A stretch of DNA of 64,000 nt from positions 682,001-746,000 of the forward strand of contig NZ_CP133548.1 of assembly GCF_031198435.1 (NCBI RefSeq), in the 5' to 3' direction. Of the stretch, positions 44,507 through 53,477 are shown piece after piece (position 1 is the first letter of the stretch; each line of letters opens with the position of its first letter). This DNA comes from Pleionea litopenaei. Its GTDB lineage: Bacteria > Pseudomonadota > Gammaproteobacteria > Enterobacterales > Kangiellaceae. The notes beneath the pieces are model-generated. The model saw only the letters and a program-made list of their open reading frames with translations, was not told the origin of the DNA and did not search any database. The translations under genes and the position numbers were made by a program.

Positions 44507-47014
44507 CTAAGATTTAAAAATCCAGCGTTTAAATACATTCATTACCGCTGGTAACATAAGCAAAGTCACTAGCGCCGAAGCTGCCATAATACTGGCTAGA
44601 AACACTCCAACAGTGATGTATGGAACCAAAGGTGCAAATAGCAGCGGCGTAAAACCTACGGCTATCACGATAGCGTTTCTACTGATCGCTCGACCAGGCT
44701 CATCAAACATTAATGACATGGTTTTTCGAAAATCCTTGGTCTCTTCAAAGAGAGAGCGAGTTCTTTCTAAGAAATGTATCGCAAAGTCGACTGAAAGCCC
44801 CAAAGTTAACGCAGATAAGACTGCAATGGGCATATCATAGTCTTTTCCAATCCACCCAATTAACCCATATATAAAAGTAATGGTTAAAGTCAGCGGAAGC
44901 ATGGCAAGCAAACCAAAAACAAACGAGCGGAATAAAACAATCATCATTATGAGCACAACGACGAATGCACTGCTTAAACTCTCCAACATCCCTTTAACCA
45001 TTGCATCTTGCCAAACCACATTGATATAGGTTTTACCCGCCCAATTTAAAGACATGCCTTCCGGTAAAGGGTTCTTAGATACATAATTTTCTACGGCTTT
45101 AATAACTTTTGACATATCTTGATTATCACCACTGGTTAGTTGTATCCAAATATTGGTACGACTAAAGGTAGGATTCACCATTCGCCATAGATCTTGCGGC
45201 CGATGCGAAGATTGAAACTGTAAAAGAGCCTGTGCGACGCCTGCCTGAGTCTCTGGAAGGCGGTAATCTTTAGATTCACCACTGAACAATTCACGATTGA
45301 CCGTTTTAATTAAATCGGTCATGCCATTCGTTTTACCAACGAGTCCTGTTTCAAGAAGTGCTTGTTGTAAGTTTGCTAAATACTCCAGATTACTTGGTTG
45401 AGTGAAATAATTAAGTCGTTTTTGATACTTATCACTAATCGCTAATAGACGCTCTAGTGTCTCTAGGTTAGCAGACTCCGCTGAAAACATAAGATCATCT
45501 ATCTTACTAATTTGAACGCCAATATTAATGTCTTCAAGTAACTGTAACTCACTCGCTAACTCACTGTTATTAAGGTCATCAATAACTTGGCTGTATTCCT
45601 TTCGATAATTGGCTAACACTTCTTCTCGATCACTGTTTGTCAGCACAAGGAATGCGTCATAGGTGCCAGCAAAGTGATGATTTAAAACCTCATCAGCAAC
45701 GCGAATCGGATGGTCTTCTTTAAACCAACGAACAGGGTTGTCATTAATTTGTATTTTACTAATTCCAATCAGGCTAACCACGAAAACCGCACTAAATAGT
45801 AAGATCAGTGTTTTAGAACGAGCCAAAGTTATACGGTTAAACCAGCCTAAAACTCTACTATCACCAGATCCTTCTCCATGCATTTTATCTTGCAAAGTTT
45901 TGAGTTGTTCAGGTGTCATTCTAGAGATATAAGCTGGCATAAAAATGATCGTCCAGAAGAAAGCCAACATGATCCCAAAACCGACAAACAATCCGAATAC
46001 TTGCACTGGAGGAATTGGCGTTAACGCCAGCGACAAAAAACCAACAGTCGAAGTCACCGATGTATAAAGCATGGGAGTAAATAGATGACTGACGACTTCT
46101 TTCGCTACGTCTTTTGCGTTGCGTCCGGGTTTAAATCTATCTGCAAACTCAGACATAATATGCACCGAATCTACAACGGCTATTGGCATTAAGAATATAG
46201 CGATCATGGAACTCATGATATGAACGGTAAACCCACACGCAATGAGTAAACCCATGGTGCTAATCACCGTCGACATCGCAACGATCATCGGTGCAATAAC
46301 TAACTTTAAGTTCTTAAAGAAAACAAGCATCAGAATAAAAATCATGAGCGCGGCCATTGGCGCAGAGATTCCCATTTGAACAAACATTTCAAAACCAAAA
46401 GTATCTTCTGCGACCGGTAATCCAGTGATATGAAAGTCAGCATTACCTTTAAGTTGCTCAGCGTATGATTGAATGTCTTGAGAAATTCGATAACTTTCAT
46501 TTTTATCAATAATTGGAACATAAATCGTTGCAGCCTTGTCATCTGCTGACACCAAGGTATCTAATAGCAAGGGCAGTCGTTTGACATGGTTAGCAAGATT
46601 TTTAGCTTGAGCCTGATTCTCTGGTGGTTGACTCATCATCCATTCAAATCGCAAGGTGCCACCTTCCCCTTGCAAAATATTATCAACCGTACTTAACGAC
46701 ATTAAATCGGGTTGCACAACCCCTTCAATGGCCAGAATGTGTTTAGTTAACTCGTGAATATTCGCTAAAGTAGATGGATTGTATATGCCTTCTTCATCAA
46801 CAACGCCAACGACAATGGCGTCGTACAATGAAAACTCTTTCTTAATTTGATTGTGAAACACTCGGTCGGCTTGTGTTTCTGGCAGCATATTTTCAGGATC
46901 GGTATCGATCTGAATCATAGGAATAAAAGCAGCCAACCCAAAGGTCACTATGACCATGAGTAAGTAAACTTGCTTCGCCTTTTGCAATGAGAAGTTAATA
47001 AATCTATCTTTCAT
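44507..47014 (-). CDS. RND-superfamily (MMPL) exporter
   Basis: The 835-aa protein has two repeats of the RND layout: one TM helix, a large periplasmic loop, then a five-helix bundle (residues about 15-35, 215-400, 415-435 and 640-830). Motifs include MPIAVVDSVHIMSEFAD and, in the second half, LGLSVDFAIHFLER. With the LolA-like protein and the barrel it forms an envelope export system, probably for a lipid or hydrophobic compound. Its promoter region contains two of the ATTAG-N6-CTAAW operators. Confidence 0.9.
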   Translation of the reverse strand: MKDRFINFSLQKAKQVYLLMVIVTFGLAAFIPMIQIDTDPENMLPETQADRVFHNQIKKEFSLYDAIVVGVVDEEGIYNPSTLANIHELTKHILAIEGVVQPDLMSLSTVDNILQGEGGTLRFEWMMSQPPENQAQAKNLANHVKRLPLLLDTLVSADDKAATIYVPIIDKNESYRISQDIQSYAEQLKGNADFHITGLPVAEDTFGFEMFVQMGISAPMAALMIFILMLVFFKNLKLVIAPMIVAMSTVISTMGLLIACGFTVHIMSSMIAIFLMPIAVVDSVHIMSEFADRFKPGRNAKDVAKEVVSHLFTPMLYTSVTSTVGFLSLALTPIPPVQVFGLFVGFGIMLAFFWTIIFMPAYISRMTPEQLKTLQDKMHGEGSGDSRVLGWFNRITLARSKTLILLFSAVFVVSLIGISKIQINDNPVRWFKEDHPIRVADEVLNHHFAGTYDAFLVLTNSDREEVLANYRKEYSQVIDDLNNSELASELQLLEDINIGVQISKIDDLMFSAESANLETLERLLAISDKYQKRLNYFTQPSNLEYLANLQQALLETGLVGKTNGMTDLIKTVNRELFSGESKDYRLPETQAGVAQALLQFQSSHRPQDLWRMVNPTFSRTNIWIQLTSGDNQDMSKVIKAVENYVSKNPLPEGMSLNWAGKTYINVVWQDAMVKGMLESLSSAFVVVLIMMIVLFRSFVFGLLAMLPLTLTITFIYGLIGWIGKDYDMPIAVLSALTLGLSVDFAIHFLERTRSLFEETKDFRKTMSLMFDEPGRAISRNAIVIAVGFTPLLFAPLVPYITVGVFLASIMAASALVTLLMLPAVMNVFKRWIFKS

Positions 47015-47173
47015 CTTTGAGACCTTAGGTGAATATCGACTGTTTAACGCAGTTTATATTAGATATTACTAATTTAAAGGCTATTGTATATTAGAAATAT
47101 CTAAATTACAATGTTTGAAAATGAATTTATTAGTGACTCGAGTATAGGTTAACCCGCTCTTTGGAGAAAGAAT
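47015..47173. promoter_or_regulatory. Divergent promoter with two BigR-type operators
   Basis: ATTAGATATTACTAAT (47058-47073) and ATTAGAAATATCTAAA (47090-47105) are inverted repeats with arms of the same ATTAG/CTAAW form as the one before the BigR-like gene. They are 32 bp apart centre to centre, about three helical turns. They lie between the MMPL operon and the rhodanese gene. Confidence 0.75.
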
Positions 47174-47557
47174 ATGCAAACAGCTAATGATATGGTCGCC
47201 GCGGCCAAACTGGACATTACCGAGGTTTCACCTCAACAACTTCATGATGCAATCGGAGAAACACCCATCATAATTGATGTACGGGAGCCAGGAGAATATA
47301 GCGAAGGCCACGTATTTGGTGCGATTAATATTCCTAGAGGCGTACTAGAGTTCCAAGTTGAGGGACACCCAGCGGTAGCTCAAAAGCTCGCGCCCGAGTT
47401 ACAACTCAAAGAAGCGCCTATTTACCTCTATTGCCGTACAGGCGGCCGCTCCGCTCTTGCTGCACAAAGCATTCAGAAAATGGGTTTTAAAAATGTTTAT
47501 TCACTAGCCGGTGGATATCTAGGCTGGGAAGCCGCTGGATTTAGTGTTCAAAAATAG
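47174..47557 (+). CDS. Rhodanese (sulfurtransferase)
   Basis: The 127-aa single-domain rhodanese has the active-site loop CRTGGRSA (Cys at about residue 94) and the typical DVREPGEYSEGHVFGAINIPRG start. A clear ribosome site (TTTGGAGAAAG) precedes the ATG. It moves sulfane sulfur between small thiols. With BigR-type control and the DUF2892 protein it points to sulfide or persulfide handling. Confidence 0.92.
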   Translation: MQTANDMVAAAKLDITEVSPQQLHDAIGETPIIIDVREPGEYSEGHVFGAINIPRGVLEFQVEGHPAVAQKLAPELQLKEAPIYLYCRTGGRSALAAQSIQKMGFKNVYSLAGGYLGWEAAGFSVQK

Positions 47558-47573
47558 TCATAAGATTTAAAAT

Positions 47574-47638
47574 TAATAGGTAATATACTTCCCTTTCTAG
47601 CTAAATTAGCTATTATAAGAGTATTATATTACCTATTA
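47574..47638. promoter_or_regulatory. 14-bp inverted repeat, likely HipB operator
   Basis: TAATAGGTAATATA (47574-47587) and its exact reverse complement (47625-47638) flank a second small palindrome (TAGCTAAATTAGCTA). The right arm ends 10 bp before the hipB ATG. Autoregulation by HipB through such sites is the rule for hipBA. Confidence 0.65.
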
Positions 47639-47648
47639 TTAGAGTGCA

Positions 47649-48020
47649 ATGTCAGATTTGAATGAGTACAGTGACGAAGCCATTTGCCAAGAGTTATTTG
47701 AACGTATTGAAGCCATTCGTTTAGAAAAAAACCTTACCCAGCAATCATTGGCCGACGAGCTCGACATTACCACAAAAACTTACCGAAATATTGCAACCGG
47801 AAAAACTCGACTTCAGGTCTTGATTGGCGTTTTACGAGTATTAGACAGGCTCGATGTGATTGAAAACTGGATACCCGACGAGCCGATGAGCCCTCTCTTG
47901 ATGGCCAAGTTAAAAGGTAAGCAAAGAAAACATGCTAGCCCAAAAAAAGGTTCGAGCCATGGCACTTCGCTTAAGTCGGATGCTAAAAATACTGCTAACA
48001 ACGACGAGATAGACTGGTAA
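47649..48020 (+). CDS. hipB: HipB-like antitoxin (Xre-type HTH)
   Basis: The 123-aa protein has a helix-turn-helix at about residues 14-70 (RLEKNLTQQSLADELDITTKTYRNIATG) and a Lys/Ser-rich flexible tail. Its stop and the hipA start overlap (TAATG), so the two are coupled. It would bind the inverted repeat upstream and neutralise HipA. Confidence 0.85.
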   Translation: MSDLNEYSDEAICQELFERIEAIRLEKNLTQQSLADELDITTKTYRNIATGKTRLQVLIGVLRVLDRLDVIENWIPDEPMSPLLMAKLKGKQRKHASPKKGSSHGTSLKSDAKNTANNDEIDW

Positions 48021-49321
48021 TGGCCCAAAAGCATCAATATGCAGAAATTTACTTTCAAAATAAGTTTGTTGGAGCATTGGGTTATGTGACTAACGACTTA
48101 ATAGCAACCTTTGAATATTCGCCAGAATGGCGACAAAGTGGAATAGAGTTATCTCCCATTAAAATGCCATTAAGTGCAACTAAGTATCGCTTTCCCCAAC
48201 TTCCTTTTCCAACGTTTCGCGGTCTGCCAGGTTGCTTTGCAGACGCGTTACCAGATGACTTTGGAAACGCAGTGATCAATGCCTGGCTCGCAAGACAACA
48301 ACGATCGCCAGACTCTTTCTCAGCCATTGAGCGACTCCTCTATACGGGTAAAAGAGCAATGGGTGCACTTGAGTTTAAGCCAGCTATTCAACGTTATAAC
48401 AAAGTGAGTAAGCTTGAACTTGACGCCCTTATAGAAATGGCACAAGCAGTGTTTAATCAAAGAAACGACTGGAGCGCTCAATTGGATGAACAGTCAGACG
48501 AAGCCCTACAGCAAATACTTCAAGTCGGAACGTCTGCCGGTGGAGCGCGAGCAAAAGCAGTTATAGCGATGGATCCGCTGCGCCAACAAATTGTAAGTGG
48601 TCAAGGAAATGTCCCCGACGAGTTTGAGCATTTTGTCATCAAATTTGATGGTGTCGTTCAAACGGATAGTCACCGGGAAACGTTTGGAGATCCTTTTGGG
48701 TTTGGTAGAATGGAATACGCTTACTACCTTATGGCTGTTGAAGCCGGTATTGAGATGATGCCCAGTGAGCTCCTTATTCAAGGTGAACTTGCTCACTTCT
48801 TAACAAAACGATTTGATCGCGACAAGCAACATAAAATTCATTACCAATCACTGTGTGCATTAACCCATGTCGATTACAAACAACCGGGGCTTTACAGCTA
48901 TGAGCAGCTGTTTGGGTTGTTGAGAAAGCTGAAATTAAAGCGTAAAGAAGCATTAGAACTTTTTCGTCGCATGACGTTTAACGTGATTATGCGCAATCAA
49001 GACGACCATACAAAAAATTTCGGTTTCATTATGAGTAACTCCGGCCAATACCAATTGGCGCCTGCTTTCGACGTGGCCTTTTCGTATAAGCCCGGTTCCC
49101 CATGGGTCGCTCAACATCAAATGAGTATTAACGGCAAACGAGACCACTTTTTAAAAGAAGACCTACTAGCCGTTGTTCCGCCTTCTTTAAAAAGCGATGG
49201 GCTGCAAATTATTGAAGAAGTCTTAGATATCGCAGTACAATGGCCGACGTTCGCCGAAAGAGCAGGTGTATTTCCTGAGTTACAACAATTTATTGGTGAG
49301 TCACTGCGATTAAAACTATAA
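48020..49321 (+). CDS. hipA: HipA-family toxin kinase
   Basis: The 433-aa protein has the family length and motifs: the N-subdomain LPDDFGNAVINAWL, a Gly-rich phosphate loop (VGTSAGGARAKAV), the Asp-containing catalytic loop NVIMRNQDDHTKNFGF and the metal-binding APAFDVAFSY. HipA-type Ser/Thr kinases phosphorylate targets such as glutamyl-tRNA synthetase and slow growth, causing persistence. All kinase motifs are present, so it is probably active when free of HipB. Confidence 0.92.
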   Translation: MAQKHQYAEIYFQNKFVGALGYVTNDLIATFEYSPEWRQSGIELSPIKMPLSATKYRFPQLPFPTFRGLPGCFADALPDDFGNAVINAWLARQQRSPDSFSAIERLLYTGKRAMGALEFKPAIQRYNKVSKLELDALIEMAQAVFNQRNDWSAQLDEQSDEALQQILQVGTSAGGARAKAVIAMDPLRQQIVSGQGNVPDEFEHFVIKFDGVVQTDSHRETFGDPFGFGRMEYAYYLMAVEAGIEMMPSELLIQGELAHFLTKRFDRDKQHKIHYQSLCALTHVDYKQPGLYSYEQLFGLLRKLKLKRKEALELFRRMTFNVIMRNQDDHTKNFGFIMSNSGQYQLAPAFDVAFSYKPGSPWVAQHQMSINGKRDHFLKEDLLAVVPPSLKSDGLQIIEEVLDIAVQWPTFAERAGVFPELQQFIGESLRLKL

Positions 49322-49535
49322 CACTCTTCACGGTTTGACCATGCCATTCTTGCTAAGATTTCTCTCATTCATATCAGTTGAATGCCGAGAGGCGACGTTA
49401 ATAAGTTTAGAATTAAAAATGCAAGCACAAAAAAACGTTAAATGCTGTAACTATTAATTTTTTATTGCGCCAAAAACGAGCTTTGAAGTTTGCTCACTGT
49501 AACAACATACCGACTAAATGTAAGGAATCTAAGTT

Positions 49536-50147
49536 ATGGCAAGCCACTGCCGCGGATGTCAAAGAGAAATATCTTGGGGTAACAAAGACTGTCCTTTTTG
49601 TGGTCAGAGCAATAGTTCGATCAGCGGCTTCTTAAAGTTCATTAGCTTATTAACATTATTCCTGTTTATCAGTGGCTCGCTGGGCTATGGGTATGCAGAG
49701 TGGCAAAAAAAGCACTATCAAGAAGAAATTAAAAGCTCATACGATCGACAAATACAAGAGCTATCACAGGCAAATCAAGCAACTGAGAACAAAAATCAAG
49801 AACTGATTGAAGAACGCTCAAGTCTTCTCACCCAAGTCGACAAGCTTAAATCAGCTCAATCAAGCAGTAATAATGCGTCAGATGAACAGATAGCAAACCT
49901 TAAACAGCAACTCGATAATGCTGAACAAGAAGCCAAACGGCAAGAAGGTAGAGCCAGCTGGTTAGGAAAGGAAAATCAACGATACAAAGACGAACTAGAA
50001 TCTCTCAAGCTGCAGGTGAACAACCTTCAACAACAACTTAAAGCGGCATCATCACAACCATCCACACTTAACATTCCCGAAACAACTCAAGACTCGGGTC
50101 AAACAAATGAAGAGAAAGATCAAACACCTGTAGACAGTGACCAATAG
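49536..50147 (+). CDS. Zinc-ribbon membrane protein with long coiled coil
   Basis: The 203-aa protein has an N-terminal Cys-x2-Cys and Cys-x2-Cys zinc ribbon (HCRGCQREISW and DCPFCGQ), a single TM helix (FLKFISLLTLFLFISGSLGYGY) and a coiled coil (about residues 60-170) with a polar tail. The ribbon would face the cytoplasm and the coil the periplasm. The family is not recognised. Its 3' end overlaps the convergent ChaC-like gene by 28 bp. Confidence 0.75.
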   Translation: MASHCRGCQREISWGNKDCPFCGQSNSSISGFLKFISLLTLFLFISGSLGYGYAEWQKKHYQEEIKSSYDRQIQELSQANQATENKNQELIEERSSLLTQVDKLKSAQSSSNNASDEQIANLKQQLDNAEQEAKRQEGRASWLGKENQRYKDELESLKLQVNNLQQQLKAASSQPSTLNIPETTQDSGQTNEEKDQTPVDSDQ

Positions 50148-50752
50148 GCAGACTCGATATCAAACACATGGTCACCTCTTACCCCAAGATCTCTTAACGA
50201 GTCAGCTAACCTTAATAGATATTCGCTGTTAGCACCGCTTGGACCATGGGACTGGGAAATTTGGCGTGCAATTTCTTGATCGGTTGCTGGACCTAAAAAT
50301 GCCTCATTGTCTGGAGAAGCGTGATAAACAATTCCGGGGACTTCAACCAATGAGCCGCTATTTAATTCACTGTCAAATTGTACTGCGGCCGAGCGTGTTT
50401 TGTCAGTCTGAGTCAAAAGCTGAATGTTGATCGCTTCTCTTAAGTATCCATTTTTCTCTCGATGGTCTAAAAACTCAAAGACGCTTGCATTGATCTTGTA
50501 AGCCATTCCAATACAACGATGTCCTGTTTCTTTGACAAGCGTTAACACTCTCCCTGGATGACTTGGCGTTCCTCGGTGATCATGACTACCCTGCCAAAAC
50601 CGTCGAGCCCACCCTGTTATTGCCGCGGGTCGGCTTTCTAGATAGTCAAAGTCTACTTTATGAATAAGCGAGCCATAACCAAAAATCCAAACAGATTCAG
50701 TTGGCTTAAATTCGAAACGACGTTGATTCAATGCCTGCGTATCTCTACTCAT
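50120..50752 (-). CDS. ChaC-like gamma-glutamylcyclotransferase
   Basis: The 210-aa protein has the substrate loop FGYGSLIHKVDF near the N-terminus, a central DHREKNGYLREA and a Glu in SLVEVPGIVYHASPDNEAF that fits the catalytic base region. ChaC enzymes cleave glutathione to 5-oxoproline and Cys-Gly. The gene stands alone on this strand. Substrate specificity is from family knowledge. Confidence 0.85.
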   Translation of the reverse strand: MSRDTQALNQRRFEFKPTESVWIFGYGSLIHKVDFDYLESRPAAITGWARRFWQGSHDHRGTPSHPGRVLTLVKETGHRCIGMAYKINASVFEFLDHREKNGYLREAINIQLLTQTDKTRSAAVQFDSELNSGSLVEVPGIVYHASPDNEAFLGPATDQEIARQISQSHGPSGANSEYLLRLADSLRDLGVRGDHVFDIESAYWSLSTGV

Positions 50753-50839
50753 GAACTACAATAAGAAAAGTTAAGTTACGATTGCTATTCATTATTTCTC
50801 TGACGCTTTTGCTATTCACTGACTTTTACGGAGCCTTGC

Positions 50840-51376
50840 TTAAGAAAACCGCTGCTCCATGATAGAATTTATTTGTTCCAGTGAAAAACCTCGAGACGGG
50901 TTGGCTAGTTTTTTGAGCTGAACATGAGGCCAATCTTTAAACGACCGCCAAAAACCACCGGCAGTCAGACCGAGTAACTTAGCCTGTTCGGCATAAACCT
51001 GGTACCCGTTTTTACCTGAAACCTTCCGCCTTGTCGACCATTCAGCACTGCCATCGATTAGCCAAAAGCAATCCACGGCTTCCCCCCACTGATGCCAAGA
51101 AAAGCCAGGTAATGCATTGGTAACATGTCGACCATTTTGCGGGCCTACGCTTTCGATGCAATGGGCTAAGAACGGAGCCCCATTTTGCTGAAAGGTTTTG
51201 ATTTGCTGAACGACTTGCTGAGTTGTTCTTGATTGGCGCCACAACTTTCCTTGCTCAAATGGTGATCTAAGCGTGCAGAAAGGTCGCATCGGATACCCAA
51301 GCTGCTCGCAGTTAGCCAGTAATTGCTTAGTTTTTTCTTGAAACGTTAACTCTAAGTCTTCAATTTTTCGAGACAT
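50840..51376 (-). CDS. M15-family peptidase (D-Ala/L-Ala-D-Glu type)
   Basis: The product is 178 aa from the ATG at 51376, chosen for AAGGAG 7 nt upstream; a longer frame starts 21 nt earlier. The zinc motifs are complete: SWHQWGEAVDCFW (His and Asp) and FKDWPHVQ (His), as in endolysin-type L-alanyl-D-glutamate peptidases. No signal peptide is seen, so it resembles a phage endolysin or a cytoplasmic recycling enzyme. No phage genes are nearby. Confidence 0.85.
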   Translation of the reverse strand: MSRKIEDLELTFQEKTKQLLANCEQLGYPMRPFCTLRSPFEQGKLWRQSRTTQQVVQQIKTFQQNGAPFLAHCIESVGPQNGRHVTNALPGFSWHQWGEAVDCFWLIDGSAEWSTRRKVSGKNGYQVYAEQAKLLGLTAGGFWRSFKDWPHVQLKKLANPSRGFSLEQINSIMEQRFS

Positions 51377-51488
51377 TCGCCACTCCTTGCTTATCAATGA
51401 TTACAATGTGGCGCTACCTCCTGTACAACCGCAAACCACCGTGTTTCAACTAACTAATCTTTACTATAGCAGCTAACAACGCAATTAT

Positions 51489-51516
51489 AAAAAGTAGCAG
51501 GCGATTAGCAGCCTGC
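51489..51516 (-). terminator. Rho-independent terminator of purT
   Basis: Read on the minus strand, GCAGGC pairs with GCCTGC over an 8-nt loop and is followed by TAC and a run of T. It begins 19 bp after the purT stop. Confidence 0.75.
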
Positions 51517-51534
51517 CGTAGACTTTAATGTCGT

Positions 51535-52725
51535 CTAGAATTCTACGTCGACTTTTGACGAAACCGTTTTTGCTAACTCAATGGCATCTTCAACAGTTTC
51601 AGCTCGGGCTAAGGCAACCCCCATTCGACGGCGACCATCAATGACGGGCTTACCAAATAAACGGACTTGGGTATTTGGGTATTGCAACGCCTTGTCTAAT
51701 CCAGTGAATTTTAATTGGGAGGATTTACCTGTCGGTAGAATAACACTTGAGGCAGAAGAACCGTGGTGGGCAATATTAGGAATTGGTAGCCCTAATATTG
51801 CTCGTACGTGCAACGCAAACTGAGACAAGTCTTGTGAAATTAACGTCACCATTCCGGTATCATGGGGGCGCGGGGAGACTTCGCTAAAATAAACGTGATC
51901 ACCTTTGATAAAAAGCTCAACACCAAAAATACCTCGTCCAGATTCGCCGCAAAGTGCGTTTGTAATTTTTTCAGCAATTTCTTGTGATCGTTGCAAGGCT
52001 ACTTCAGTCATTGCACAAGGTTGCCACGACTGACGGTAATCACCATCTTCTTGAACATGTCCTATTGGCAAACAAAAACTAATGCCGCCATTATGGCGTA
52101 CGGTTAGCAAGGTAATTTCATAATCGAAATCAACAAATCCCTCAATGATCACTTTACCATGTCCGGCTCTTCCGCCCTCCTGTGCATACTGCCAAGCTGC
52201 AGCAACGTCGTCACTCGACCTAATTAAGCTTTGTCCTTTGCCCGATGAACTCATAATAGGTTTAACGACACAGGGAAAGCCTATTTCTTGAACGGCACGA
52301 TTAAACTCCGACTCATCTGAAGCAAACGCGTAGGGAGACGTTGCTAGGCCGAGTGTTTCTGCCGCTAAAGTCCGAATACCTTCTCGGTTCATGGTAAGCT
52401 GCGTTGCTTTAGCAGTTGGTATAACATTGAATCCTTCAGACTCCAGTTCTGCTAGTGTATCAGTCGCAATGGCTTCTATTTCTGGTACGATAAAGTGCGG
52501 CCGTTCGGCTTCTACTAACTTTCTCAAAGCACTACCATCAAGCATATCAATCACATGACTTCGGTCGGCTACTTGCATTCCGGGAGCATTTTCATATCGA
52601 TCAACGGCAATAACCTCAACGCCTAGCCGCTGTAGCTCAATAATAACTTCTTTTCCTAGCTCCCCTGCTCCACATAACATTACGCGCGTCGCAGTCTTTG
52701 AAAATGGCGTTCCGATAGTGCTCAT
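51535..52725 (-). CDS. purT: Formate-dependent GAR transformylase PurT
   Basis: The 396-aa ATP-grasp enzyme starts with [21 protein letters not shown] and has [14 protein letters not shown] and [19 protein letters not shown], which I recognise as PurT. It makes formyl-GAR from formate, ATP and GAR in purine synthesis and so spares folate. Length is that of the family. Single gene with its own terminator. Confidence 0.97.
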   Translation of the reverse strand: MSTIGTPFSKTATRVMLCGAGELGKEVIIELQRLGVEVIAVDRYENAPGMQVADRSHVIDMLDGSALRKLVEAERPHFIVPEIEAIATDTLAELESEGFNVIPTAKATQLTMNREGIRTLAAETLGLATSPYAFASDESEFNRAVQEIGFPCVVKPIMSSSGKGQSLIRSSDDVAAAWQYAQEGGRAGHGKVIIEGFVDFDYEITLLTVRHNGGISFCLPIGHVQEDGDYRQSWQPCAMTEVALQRSQEIAEKITNALCGESGRGIFGVELFIKGDHVYFSEVSPRPHDTGMVTLISQDLSQFALHVRAILGLPIPNIAHHGSSASSVILPTGKSSQLKFTGLDKALQYPNTQVRLFGKPVIDGRRRMGVALARAETVEDAIELAKTVSSKVDVEF

Positions 52726-52978
52726 AGTCGATCCTGTAATAGTAAGAAAATCCGGGTGCGATTATACGCCATATTGTTAAAGAGAAAAAATTAATGTCAA
52801 ATATGTCGATATTGGAATTTAATAAACGTCTAGTTAAAGGGAGTGTTAAAACTTAGTCTCACGTTAGTAGATAAGCCGAATCAAAATATTGGCGGCTTTC
52901 ATCAACTATCTAGCAATAGCTAACCCTACTAACACCTCCTAAACATCAAGTAACTAAACTAAATATAAGGAATAAGCG

Positions 52979-53329
52979 ATGCAGTTTTTATGTTTGATAT
53001 ACGAAGATGAGTCTATCGTAGATGGTAATACCGATGAGCAAAACCAAGCTCTCTTTGCTGACTATATGAAGTTTACCGAATCGGTAAAGGCTTCAGGCAA
53101 CCTCGTTGCTGGTGATGCACTGCAACCAACGTCAACGGCAACGACCGTTCGCGTTCGAAATGGTCAAAAAGAACTGTATGATGGGCCTTTCGCAGAAACC
53201 AAAGAGCAACTCGGTGGTTACTATTTACTCGAGTGTCAATCATTGGATGAGGCTATCGAACTGGCTTCTAGAATTCCGAGTGCACAATATGGAAGCATAG
53301 AAGTGCGGCCTATTATGATGTTTGAATAG
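52979..53329 (+). CDS. YCII/DGPF-domain protein
   Basis: The 116-aa protein has the hallmark YDGPFAETKEQLGGYYLLE. A ribosome site (ATAAGGAATAAGC) precedes the ATG. Genes of this family typically lie next to ECF42 sigma factor genes, as here (149 bp gap), and are part of their regulon. The exact function is unknown in general. Confidence 0.9.
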   Translation: MQFLCLIYEDESIVDGNTDEQNQALFADYMKFTESVKASGNLVAGDALQPTSTATTVRVRNGQKELYDGPFAETKEQLGGYYLLECQSLDEAIELASRIPSAQYGSIEVRPIMMFE

Positions 53330-53477
53330 TCCATAGAATGAAGTGGCTGGCTCTTATTGGATAACTTTCTTAATTGAATTGCATTTTTAATTTAAACATG
53401 TTCTCGATTGATAGGATTCAGTAAGAGCCTTGTATAAAGTAATTAGATAGCAGAAGCCGTTGGCTGGATAATCTCGT

